Origin: Methylotenera sp.
GTDB lineage: Bacteria; Pseudomonadota; Gammaproteobacteria; Burkholderiales; Methylophilaceae
Direction: 5' to 3'
NCBI RefSeq assembly: GCF_013141425.1
Contig: NZ_JABFRA010000074.1
Location: 1-53,398 of the forward strand
Length of the DNA stretch: 53,398 nt
A program made the translations under genes and the position numbers. The notes under the pieces were generated by a model. The model was not told the origin of the DNA. It saw nothing but the letters and a program-made list of their open reading frames with translations, and did no database searches. Of the stretch, positions 1-7,892 are shown piece by piece (position 1 is the first letter of the stretch; each line of letters starts with the position of its first letter).

Positions 1-2
1 AC

Positions 3-149
3 CTTGAATATAACCCAGAACCACCCTTCGATGCGGGCTCCCCAGAAAAAGCCCCACCCGTAGTCACACAATTCCTTAATGATATGTTTGCAGAGCTAGT
101 TAAAACTTCAAAGCAAACAGCAAAACGTGCAAAAAAACGGCTCGGCTAA
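3..149 (+). CDS. C-terminal end of a DJ-1/PfpI family protein (isonitrile hydratase InhA-like), cut by the window edge
   Basis: An open frame enters from the left edge and stops at TAA 147-149, leaving 48 residues. The tail reads LEYNPEPPFDAGSPEKAP and then a Lys/Arg-rich helix. From memory this matches the C-terminus of DJ-1/PfpI proteins of the cyclohexyl-isocyanide hydratase (InhA) type, which carry an EYxPxPPFxAGSPxxAP segment. The catalytic cysteine part lies outside the window, so activity cannot be judged. A decayed second copy of this same gene end lies at 4225-4550, on the other side of the receptor/PepSY pair. The family call is fairly safe; the substrate is unknown. Confidence 0.6.
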   Translation, partial: LEYNPEPPFDAGSPEKAPPVVTQFLNDMFAELVKTSKQTAKRAKKRLG

Positions 150-285
150 ATATGGATTTTTAACTAATAATCAATTAAAACAATATGTTATATTTTTTTA
201 GAGTCACCTGCGACAATTTGCCACATTCCACTTGATGAATTTCTCTAATACAATTCAGCGATAAAAATATTTTGGGGAGATGGCC

Positions 286-2583
286 GTGATTAAAAAAATA
301 ACAATAAGTACTCTATTGCTTGGATGTAGTGGTTTAGCGATAGCGGAAGATGTGGTTTCTCCGCAGGCAGATACTGCAGATATTCCTGCTACACAAATGG
401 AATCGATGCAGATACGCGCCACGGCGGTAGCTAAACCTGCGGTACCTGTGAACTTGCCAGCCACTTCAGAAGGTGTGACTTCAAAACAGATTCAAGATGG
501 TATTAATGTAATTAATACTGAAGATGCAATTAAGTACCTGCCAAGCGTACAAGTGCGCAAGCGTTATATCGGTGACACTAATAGTCCTGTTTCAACACGG
601 ACTAGTGGTACCTTGGTTACCTCGCGCACACTGGTATATGCGGATCATGTTTTACTATCAAACTTTCTGGGAAATGGTGCTAGTTTTGCGCCTCGTTTTG
701 GGCTGGTCAGCCCAGAAGAGATTGAGAGAATTGATTTAATTTACGGGCCTTATTCCGCATTATATCCAGGCAATTCTATAGGTTCTGTGATACAAATGAC
801 AACCCGTATGCCTGAGAAATTTGAAGCACATGCAAGTATACAAGCTTTCACCCAAAATTATGAACTGTATAAAACGGACGAGAACTTTTCAGGAACACAG
901 TTAAGTGCGTCTTTGGGTGGGCGTCAAGGGGATTTTTCATGGAGATTAAGTGCTAATAAACTTAATAGTGCAGCAATGCCCCAAGCTTATTTGCAAAAAC
1001 CGGAATCAACAACTTTAGCCGTCCCTGCTAACAAAATAGTCAGTGGAGCTATTTTCGATCTTGGTGTTGATGGCAAACCTCGCGTCATACTTGGTGAGAA
1101 TAACATTACTAGGACAATCCAAGATCAGGCGAAAGTCAAATTGGCCTATGATTTTACCCCTTCCATTCAGGCAGCTTACACTTTAGGTTATTGGCAAGAA
1201 GACCAAAATGAAAAAGCCAAGAGTTATTTGCGTGATAATGCTGGGAATCCTGTTTTCAGCGGAAATGTAAACATAAATGGGTTTAGATATACGCTGGCTA
1301 ATACAAATTTTATTATTGGCGAGCGTGATAGAGAACACTTCATGCACAGTCTGTCATTACATGATAAAGATGCAGGTAATTGGGATTGGGAAGTTGTAGC
1401 AACAAAATATAATTTTAATAAAGACATTTATCGCCAACCATTAATTGCACTTCCTGCAGCTGATGCAGGTGGAGCTGGGCAAATCGCTGATTCTGAAGGG
1501 ACTGGTTGGGAAACTTTTGATTTACGAACTAATTATTATCCCCAAGGTAAAGATGGAGAGCATCAAATTAGCCTTGGTTATCATTTAGATGAATATGTTC
1601 TAGAAACACTTATATCTAACACTGCAAACTGGAAAACAGGCTCAGCAACAACACGGCGTTCTGCATTTGCAGGAAAAACTCAAACACAAGCAATTTACGC
1701 GCAAGATGCATGGCGATTTTCGCCAAATTGGAAAGCGACTATAGGTGGACGCTGGGAGAACTGGGAAGCATTTGATGGCTCTGTTGCCAATGCAACATCT
1801 AAGCTGTCTTTTGCTTCGAGGGAAGATAACTTTTTTTCACCTAAGTTTTCACTCTCATATCAAGCTACTCCCGTCTGGATGCTACGTGGCTCAATAGGAC
1901 AAGCCTATCGTATGCCGACGGTGTCTGAACTTTTCCAAGGTAGCATTACTGCTGGCACTATTGTCAATAATGATCCTAACCTAAAACCAGAAAATGCGGT
2001 ATCAACTGACTTGACAGTCGAGCGTGACCTAGGAAATGGCTTATTGCGAGCTTCTTACTTTCATGAAAATATGAAGGATGCACTTATTTCTCAAACCAAT
2101 GCATACACGCTTGTTACTAACATACAGAATATAGATAAAATTCGTACACAAGGAATTGAATTGGCTTACCAAGGAGCTGATGTGGCCATTAATGGGCTTG
2201 ATCTTGTAGGAAGTTTGACCTTGACGCGTTCCAGAATTCTTGAAAATAAGAATAACCCAGAAACAATCGGTAATGAACAACCGCGAATTCCAAATTTCCG
2301 CGCAACACTTTCAGCGACTTATAGACAAAATGATAAATTATCATATGGAATGGGCTTGCGATATATAGGAGACCAATATAACACGCTCGAGAACAACGAC
2401 GTTAATAGAGGTGACTACGGCAGCACCAGTAAACTTTTTATGATTGACGTTCGAGCTAACTACCGTTTCAGCAAGAATTGGCGCTTATCAGCAGGGATAG
2501 AAAACCTGAATAACTACAAGTTCTTTGCTTTTAATTCTGCACCACAGCGTACATTTCTAACTGAGTTGAAATTTGACTACTAG
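286..2583 (+). CDS. TonB-dependent outer-membrane receptor
   Basis: Predicted 22-strand outer-membrane receptor that imports a chelate using TonB energy. From the chosen start, residues 1-20 form a signal peptide ending AIA before EDV. A candidate TonB box lies near residues 39-46, the plug domain spans about 55-175 (with PEEIERIDLIYGPYSALYPG), and the rest is a barrel ending in Tyr rather than the usual Phe. An ATG at 280 gives two more residues, but the Shine-Dalgarno GGGAG at 275-279 touches it. GTG at 286 has a 6-base spacing and is preferred. The stop directly abuts the PepSY gene, so the two are surely co-transcribed, and tonB-exbB-exbD follow 2 kb on. The ligand is not readable; ferric siderophore, copper or lanthanide chelates are all conceivable. 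The signal peptide contains LLGC, but lipidation is unlikely. Confidence 0.9.
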   Translation: MIKKITISTLLLGCSGLAIAEDVVSPQADTADIPATQMESMQIRATAVAKPAVPVNLPATSEGVTSKQIQDGINVINTEDAIKYLPSVQVRKRYIGDTNSPVSTRTSGTLVTSRTLVYADHVLLSNFLGNGASFAPRFGLVSPEEIERIDLIYGPYSALYPGNSIGSVIQMTTRMPEKFEAHASIQAFTQNYELYKTDENFSGTQLSASLGGRQGDFSWRLSANKLNSAAMPQAYLQKPESTTLAVPANKIVSGAIFDLGVDGKPRVILGENNITRTIQDQAKVKLAYDFTPSIQAAYTLGYWQEDQNEKAKSYLRDNAGNPVFSGNVNINGFRYTLANTNFIIGERDREHFMHSLSLHDKDAGNWDWEVVATKYNFNKDIYRQPLIALPAADAGGAGQIADSEGTGWETFDLRTNYYPQGKDGEHQISLGYHLDEYVLETLISNTANWKTGSATTRRSAFAGKTQTQAIYAQDAWRFSPNWKATIGGRWENWEAFDGSVANATSKLSFASREDNFFSPKFSLSYQATPVWMLRGSIGQAYRMPTVSELFQGSITAGTIVNNDPNLKPENAVSTDLTVERDLGNGLLRASYFHENMKDALISQTNAYTLVTNIQNIDKIRTQGIELAYQGADVAINGLDLVGSLTLTRSRILENKNNPETIGNEQPRIPNFRATLSATYRQNDKLSYGMGLRYIGDQYNTLENNDVNRGDYGSTSKLFMIDVRANYRFSKNWRLSAGIENLNNYKFFAFNSAPQRTFLTELKFDY

Positions 2584-4191
2584 ATGAAGCGTTTTCTTTT
2601 CATCGTACATAGGTGGCTGGGAATAGCTCTGGGGCTTTTTATGCTTCTATGGTTTTTTTCTGGCCTAGTTATGGTTTACTCAGGTAGCACGGCGGTCACG
2701 CAACAAGAACGTTTAGTACATGCCAAACCAATCTCGTTACATGATGCGAGTGCATTGCTCAGTGTCGGCGAAGTATGGCGTTTAAGTGAGCAACAGCGTA
2801 GTAGTGCGAAGTTTACTAGCGCTATGCAGTCTCATGACCACGATAAACAAAAAGCTTCAAGTATTAAGCTGAGTCAGTTAAAGCCTAAAGTTATCGAAGC
2901 ACGTTTAACTGTTATAAATAATAGCCCAGTATGGCAAATAGAAGACGACGCTGGACGTCATTATGCGCTATCCGCCCTAAATGGTGACATCCAAAATATT
3001 TCAACTGATTCTGCGCTTCAAATCTCAAAAACATGGATAGCTAAAGAGGCAACGCCACAAGTAATAAAAGTAGTGGATAAAGACTTAGGCACACGTATGA
3101 TGATGTTTGATTCTTATCGACCTTTTATCAAGGTCGCGATTGGAGATAGCGCTGGAACTGAATTGGATATTTCATCTAAAACAGGTGAAGTTGTTGTAGT
3201 GACAACACAATTGCAACGTATATTGGCTTATTCTGGAGAATGGCTACATTACTTTCGATTCCTCGATTCATTGGGGTTCAGTGATTATCGCAAGCCTATT
3301 TTAACTTGGACTTCGTTTACAGCCTGCTTTGCTGTACTCGTAGGTTTGATTGTTGGATGGTTACGCTGGCGTCCAGGTTGGTTTGGTACAAGAATCTACA
3401 ATAATGGACAAGTTCAGCCTTATCGCGAGTCATGGTCTAAATGGCATTTTTGGTTAGGTTTAACTGGTGGTATCATTACTTTGACTTGGATACTTAGTGG
3501 TTTTTTGGTCAATAATCCTTGGGAAATTTTTACTAAAGCTAAATTTAGTCAACAGCAGTTATTACAATTTCAAGGAGGCCCACTTTCTTCAGAATTACTT
3601 GCCACACTTCCAGAAGCGATATTACCTAAAGATATGCAAACGGTAGAGTTGTTGATGCGCACTATTGGAGGACAATCGTTTGTGCGTGCATATGCTGCGA
3701 TAGGGAAATCCTTAGCCATTGGTCGTCATAAACAAGAAGAAAAAGAAAAATCCTTACTAGAAGCTGCTCAACGTTTATTGCCAAAAGCAAAAATTAAAGA
3801 CTATGTTTTGATTACTGATTATGATGATTTTTATTATCCGAATCATCGCAAGTCTTTAACAGAAAGACCTTTGCCAGTTTTGCGTGTCAATTTTAATGAT
3901 TCGGCAGATCATCGCGTATATATTGATCCAACAGAGGGGCGTGTCTTACTTAAAATTGATCATAGTAGGCGCGCTTATCGCTGGTTATTTTTTGCACTCC
4001 ACAATTGGGATTTAGGTGTTTTATATAGCCGACCTTTATGGGACGTATGGATGGTAATTTGGAGTTTAATTGGGTTAATATTAAGCATGACCTCACTTTA
4101 TATTGGTTGGCGTAGAATGAAAGTTAGCATCAAAAATTGTTTAGCTAGAAGTGGCTATCAAAACAAAATTAAAAGACTGACAAACTGTTAA
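2584..4191 (+). CDS. PepSY-associated four-helix inner-membrane protein, receptor partner
   Basis: A 535-residue protein of the PepSY_TM type. Four membrane helices lie at about residues 11-33, 240-260, 288-308 and 488-508, with two large extracytoplasmic parts between helices 1-2 and 3-4. Histidines typical of the family sit at or near the helices: His9 (HRWLG), His222 (WLHYF), His288 (KWHFW) and His473 (LHNW). These are candidate haem or metal ligands. The first loop also carries SHDHD at 83-87. Known relatives such as FpvG reduce or release metal from an imported siderophore at the inner membrane. The ATG starts directly after the receptor stop, so translation is coupled. A role in processing the imported metal chelate is inferred from context. 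Confidence 0.88.
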   Translation: MKRFLFIVHRWLGIALGLFMLLWFFSGLVMVYSGSTAVTQQERLVHAKPISLHDASALLSVGEVWRLSEQQRSSAKFTSAMQSHDHDKQKASSIKLSQLKPKVIEARLTVINNSPVWQIEDDAGRHYALSALNGDIQNISTDSALQISKTWIAKEATPQVIKVVDKDLGTRMMMFDSYRPFIKVAIGDSAGTELDISSKTGEVVVVTTQLQRILAYSGEWLHYFRFLDSLGFSDYRKPILTWTSFTACFAVLVGLIVGWLRWRPGWFGTRIYNNGQVQPYRESWSKWHFWLGLTGGIITLTWILSGFLVNNPWEIFTKAKFSQQQLLQFQGGPLSSELLATLPEAILPKDMQTVELLMRTIGGQSFVRAYAAIGKSLAIGRHKQEEKEKSLLEAAQRLLPKAKIKDYVLITDYDDFYYPNHRKSLTERPLPVLRVNFNDSADHRVYIDPTEGRVLLKIDHSRRAYRWLFFALHNWDLGVLYSRPLWDVWMVIWSLIGLILSMTSLYIGWRRMKVSIKNCLARSGYQNKIKRLTNC

Positions 4192-4224
4192 TAATTTACT
4201 CTTTACGCTAGGATAAATTTGTAG

Positions 4225-4550
4225 GTTTATTGTTGGTGCGGGCTTGGCACGGTGTTTTGCTATTGTTGCGATTGGTTATATGTTCATTCTGCCGTCGCAA
4301 GAGGCTATCTTCTAGTTTGTGGATTTAATATTCCACCGTCTGAACTCCGTTTGATACGGGCTTTCCAGAAATAGCACCACCAGTGGTAACGCAGTTTCTT
4401 AATGATATGTTTGCTGAGTTAGTTGAAACTGTAGAGCAAATAGCCGAACACGAAAAGAAAATGGCTCGGATAAAGAAGTTTTTCGAGCGCAGATATTTTA
4501 TGGTATATTTCTGCCACATCAAAATTTTTGAGCTAAAACTTTTGGTTTAA
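4225..4550 (+). pseudogene. Decayed duplicate of the DJ-1/PfpI (InhA-like) gene 3' end
   Basis: The frame ending at TAA 4548-4550 reads FDTGFPEIAPPVVTQFLND, which parallels FDAGSPEKAPPVVTQFLND encoded at 31-93. The two DNA copies share exact blocks such as CTTAATGATATGTTTGC. Just upstream, near 4335-4350, the reading frame is broken by a small deletion and the rest drifts. A weaker match to the family's glycine-rich stretch followed by DFAL may extend it back to about 4225, but there are in-frame stops. It therefore looks like a dead remnant of a second gene copy. The exact left limit is uncertain. Confidence 0.6.
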
Positions 4551-4709
4551 GTTAGATAGCATTGAGCTGTAATCCTAGTACACTCAATTGTACCATCCAA
4601 ATTATAATAGTTGTTTAGATAGAGTTTAGTTGCTTCTTAAAGTTTGTATAGTGATGCTGAAGTGACGCTATATTAGTAATACGATGGTTTAGTTAAGGGT
4701 TTCTAGGGC

Positions 4710-5396
4710 ATGAATGAATACGTATTGGAAAATCGATTAAGTAAGTGGACGGGTTTGCTGTTTGTAGTGGCTATCCACGGCGCATTGCTATACGCGGCAA
4801 TGAGTTATAAATTGATTCCTCCGCCACAAGAAGCCATTACTTTAATGGTGAATTTGATTAATCCGCCACCTAAGGTGGAAGAACCTCCTCCGCCAGAACC
4901 ACCAAAACCACCACCGCCAAAAAAAGTTGAGTTGGTGAAAGAAAAACCAATCGTACGTCCACAGCCTGCGCCAGTGCTGGTTGCTGAGGCCCCTATAGTT
5001 TCGGCTGCTGAGCCTGTTGCGCCACCACCACCTGCTGAGCCAGTCAAAGAGTCGCCTCCTTCTCCGCCAGTAAGTGTTGCTGCGACAGCTCCAGTATCTT
5101 CTGCACCCGTGCAATTGTCTGAGCTATCCCTTGGTTGCCCACAGCGCTCGGAGCCAGAATACCCTGCCGTGTCGCGACGTAAAGGCGAGGCTGGCCAAGT
5201 TAAATTACGGGTAGAGTTGGATGAAGGTGGGCATGTGACCTCGGTTAAAGTGGCGCAGAGTTCAGGTTTTAAACGTTTAGACGATGCAGGAATTGCCGCA
5301 GTAAAAAGTTGGCGGTGCAATGCGGCAACACGCGATGGTAAGCCCGTGCGTGCTGTGGCCTTGCAACCATTTGATTTTATTTTAGAAGGGAATTAG
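4710..5396 (+). CDS. tonB: TonB energy-transducing protein
   Basis: A 228-residue TonB. It has a short cytoplasmic N-terminus, one signal-anchor helix at about 14-33 with the family's intramembrane histidine (His23), and a long Pro/Glu/Lys-rich periplasmic spacer at about 51-140. The C-terminal TonB domain covers about 143-228 (SEPEYPAVSRRKGEAGQV, LQPFDFIL). It links the proton-motive force captured by ExbB/ExbD to outer-membrane receptors. It is first in a three-gene operon: exbB starts 4 bases after its stop and exbD overlaps exbB. Closeness to the receptor at 286-2583 suggests that receptor is a client, though TonB may serve others. AAGGG lies about 10 bases upstream of the ATG. Confidence 0.93.
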   Translation: MNEYVLENRLSKWTGLLFVVAIHGALLYAAMSYKLIPPPQEAITLMVNLINPPPKVEEPPPPEPPKPPPPKKVELVKEKPIVRPQPAPVLVAEAPIVSAAEPVAPPPPAEPVKESPPSPPVSVAATAPVSSAPVQLSELSLGCPQRSEPEYPAVSRRKGEAGQVKLRVELDEGGHVTSVKVAQSSGFKRLDDAGIAAVKSWRCNAATRDGKPVRAVALQPFDFILEGN

Positions 5397-5400
5397 TAAT

Positions 5401-6126
5401 ATGGCAAATGAATTAGGCGTTGCAAATTTTATTGCAAATGTGGATACGGTAGGTAAGGCGGTATTGGTGTTTTTGCTGATACTTTCGATTGCCAGCTGGT
5501 ATTTGATTGTGACTAAGAGTTTGGCGAATTGGCTTGAGGCTAAACGCGCTAAAGAATTTTTAACCAAGTTCTGGCAGCATCAGTCGATTGATAGTTTAAG
5601 TGGGAGTTTAAAACAAACAAAGCCTGATAACGCGTTTGCAAAACTGGCGGCAGAGGGTTTAACTGCTATGCGCAATAGCAATGGTTATGGTGCTCATAAA
5701 CTGGCCGCGGCTGGTGGAACGTCAGAATTTATGACGCGCGCAATACGTAATGGTATTGATCAAGAGTCAGCTCGCAGTGAAAATGGCTTAACCATATTAG
5801 CTTCGGCAGGTTCGGCATCGCCTTATGTCGGTTTGTTTGGCACGGTGTGGGCGATTTATCACGCTTTAGTTAATATCGGTCTGAGTGGCCAAGGTACTTT
5901 AGATAAAGTGGCTGGCCCTGTAGGCGAAGCTTTGATTATGACGGCAATCGGCTTGGCGGTGGCGATTCCCGCGGTATTTGCTTATAACGCATTTAACCGA
6001 CGTAACCGTATGTGGCTTGCTAAATTAGATGCATTCGCCCATGACTTATTTGTGATGTTAACGGTGGGGAATGTTGCTGATGAGAAAGTGAAACCCGAAC
6101 TTAAATCTGTAGGCGATGTATCATGA
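5401..6126 (+). CDS. exbB: ExbB biopolymer transport protein (MotA/TolQ/ExbB family)
   Basis: A 241-residue inner-membrane proton-channel subunit of the TonB motor. Three helices lie at about 19-38, 138-158 and 176-196, the standard ExbB topology. The conserved core appears as PYVGLFGTVWAI near 141-152 and GPVGEALIMTAIGLAVAIPA near 172-191. It acts with ExbD and TonB to power outer-membrane receptors. The start lies 4 bases after the tonB stop, and the stop overlaps the exbD start by 4 bases (ATGA), so the three products are probably made together. TolQ is excluded by linkage to tonB rather than tolR/tolA. Confidence 0.95.
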   Translation: MANELGVANFIANVDTVGKAVLVFLLILSIASWYLIVTKSLANWLEAKRAKEFLTKFWQHQSIDSLSGSLKQTKPDNAFAKLAAEGLTAMRNSNGYGAHKLAAAGGTSEFMTRAIRNGIDQESARSENGLTILASAGSASPYVGLFGTVWAIYHALVNIGLSGQGTLDKVAGPVGEALIMTAIGLAVAIPAVFAYNAFNRRNRMWLAKLDAFAHDLFVMLTVGNVADEKVKPELKSVGDVS

Positions 6127-6545
6127 GTTTCGGTAGCTTTAATTCACAATCACAACATTCTGCAAAAGCAGAAATTAACGTGGTACCCTTGGTAGACGTA
6201 ATGCTGGTATTGTTGGTGATTTTTATTATTACCGCACCCTTACTCACGCATTCAGTAAAAATCGATTTACCAAAAGCTTCAAGTAATCCAAATATTACCA
6301 AACCAGACCATGTGGAATTGGCTATTCGTGAAGATGGGAGCTTATTTTGGAACGGCGAACTCGTACCTAAGGAATCGCTAGCTGCTCGTTTTGAGATTGA
6401 AGCAAAAAAAGAGCCACAACCTGAGTTGCATATTAAGGCAGATGGCACGGCAGCTTACGAGAAAGTAGCGCAAGTGATGTCCGTAGCCGCGAAAACAGGC
6501 TTGGTTAAAATTGGCTTTGTGACAGATCCTTCTTTCAGTAAATAA
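6123..6545 (+). CDS. exbD: ExbD biopolymer transport protein
   Basis: A 140-residue single-helix partner of ExbB. The N-terminal stretch AEINVVPLVDVMLVLLVIF is the family signature, and Asp25 sits in the helix at the same number as the essential aspartate of E. coli ExbD. A periplasmic alpha/beta domain follows to residue 140. The ATG overlaps the exbB stop (ATGA). It is the last gene of the tonB-exbB-exbD operon, followed by a convergent hairpin at 6560-6616. Confidence 0.95.
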   Translation: MSFGSFNSQSQHSAKAEINVVPLVDVMLVLLVIFIITAPLLTHSVKIDLPKASSNPNITKPDHVELAIREDGSLFWNGELVPKESLAARFEIEAKKEPQPELHIKADGTAAYEKVAQVMSVAAKTGLVKIGFVTDPSFSK

Positions 6546-6559
6546 CTGCAATTCAACAA

Positions 6560-6616
6560 ACACAAATTAGTAGCTAGTAGCGATGGCTAACCGCTATTCG
6601 GTTACCTAGTTTGTGT
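6560..6616. terminator. Convergent hairpin between exbD and the HD-GYP gene
   Basis: ACACAAATTAG at 6560-6570 pairs with CTAGTTTGTGT at 6606-6616 (one mismatch or wobble). The loop contains a smaller inverted repeat, TAGCG with CGCTA. It lies between two converging genes and covers the last codon of the HD-GYP gene. There is no long T-run, so termination is an inference from position. Confidence 0.45.
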
Positions 6617-7892
6617 CCTTTAACAAATCAGCATCAAGAAAATAGCTAATGCGCTTGCGCGGAGTTAAGTAGTCAAGCACGTCGGCCGGTAGTTGGTTAG
6701 GGCGCAAGCAGGCGCTGATGTTGATGCTTGGTTCTTCACGCAAATCCAGTATTTGTGGTTCTTGCTTGTCGCTCAAAGGGTCATGCAACATTACAAAGGG
6801 TCGAAGCGGCTTATTTGGGTTGACCGAAATCACTGTGGCATAACTACCAGTAGAAAGCTGCAAAATACTGCCTGGCGGGTAAATGCCCAGCGATTTGATT
6901 AAGCGTTTGAGCAGAGTTTCATCGTATTTTGAGCGCTGGTTAGCATACATCAATGCCAAGGCTTCGTAAGGAGTTTTTGCCAGTGCGAAGTTATTCGGGT
7001 TGCATAGATTGTCGTACCCGTTTACCAGCGCAATGAGTCTAGCAAGCGGATCTGTTTGTTCACCACGTAAATGTTTTGGATATCCTGAGCCGTCGGCATG
7101 TTCGTGGTGCTGATAAATTATTTTACCAATACGAACTGGCAAACCCACTTCTTGAGCAATTCGTGCCCCGATTTCGCTATGTTGCTCATAGTGAATTTGC
7201 TCTGATTTTGTCAGAGGTTCTTTTTTTAGCAAGATTTTATCGGATATTTCTGCCTTACCAATATCGTGAAACAAAGCGGCTAATCCTAAAAGTCGCGCAT
7301 CTTCTTTAGACATTTCGATGGATTTTGCCATAATCAGTGCAAGTACCGTTACATTCAGTGGGTGCACATAATTGGCATCGCTGGAGCGGTTGCCATTGAG
7401 CGCGTGCACCGCCACATCGCCTTCCATGAGCGCGGTGTCGACTAAGTCATTGACGATTAATGACGCCTGCTCAATCGATGCTTTTGGATTCGTTAATATG
7501 TTTCGCGTAACTTGTTTAGCAATGTTGCTGGTATTGATGAATTTTTTTTCGCACTCGTTAATGGCGTGATGCAATTCTTTCAGGCGTACTTTTTTAGTGT
7601 CTGGTTGGGTTGCTATGGCTTCAGGCTTTGCACTGTCATTATTATTTTCTACAATTGGTTGGGCCTCGCTAGGCTTGTCTTCTGTTAACTGCAATGGCGG
7701 GCAATCGCTACGCGTTGGGTCGTAACGCAGTTTTTTTAAGCCAGTTTTTTTAATGATGGATATCTGGTCTTCATCTTTCACCTTAAAGTTACTCAGTGGG
7801 AACGGGTGGTCCATCCAGCCTAAATCTAAGTGAACATACATACCAACTTGTAGCTGAGCAACATCGATAAAATGGGGCTGATTAGTTTGCAT
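6606..7892 (-). CDS. HD-GYP domain c-di-GMP phosphodiesterase with N-terminal DUF3391
   Basis: A 428-residue cytoplasmic protein. Residues about 8-65 resemble the DUF3391 N-domain (VAQLQVGMYVHLDLGWMDHP) and are followed by a polar linker. The HD-GYP domain spans about 170-340 with an intact metal site: HD at 209-210 in FHDIGK, HHE at 262-264 and DGSGYP at 267-272. It should hydrolyse c-di-GMP to pGpG or GMP. Its start overlaps the end of the upstream GGDEF-EAL gene by 11 bases, so the pair is translationally linked. Both degrade or make the same second messenger. There is no sign of degeneration. Confidence 0.92.
   Translation of the reverse strand: MQTNQPHFIDVAQLQVGMYVHLDLGWMDHPFPLSNFKVKDEDQISIIKKTGLKKLRYDPTRSDCPPLQLTEDKPSEAQPIVENNNDSAKPEAIATQPDTKKVRLKELHHAINECEKKFINTSNIAKQVTRNILTNPKASIEQASLIVNDLVDTALMEGDVAVHALNGNRSSDANYVHPLNVTVLALIMAKSIEMSKEDARLLGLAALFHDIGKAEISDKILLKKEPLTKSEQIHYEQHSEIGARIAQEVGLPVRIGKIIYQHHEHADGSGYPKHLRGEQTDPLARLIALVNGYDNLCNPNNFALAKTPYEALALMYANQRSKYDETLLKRLIKSLGIYPPGSILQLSTGSYATVISVNPNKPLRPFVMLHDPLSDKQEPQILDLREEPSINISACLRPNQLPADVLDYLTPRKRISYFLDADLLKDTN

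Noticed and set aside
286-360. Lipobox-like LLGC in the receptor signal peptide
   Set aside because: A normal cleavage site (AIA before ED) follows, and TonB-dependent receptors are not lipoproteins; the match is probably chance.
4555-4709. Fur box or strong promoter before tonB
   Set aside because: I looked for a GATAATGATAATCATTATC-like palindrome and a well-spaced -35/-10 pair; the best candidate had a 19-base gap and poor boxes.
4805-5320. Long reverse-strand open frame across tonB
   Set aside because: It mirrors the Pro-rich codons of tonB (Gly-rich low-complexity product) and has no independent support.
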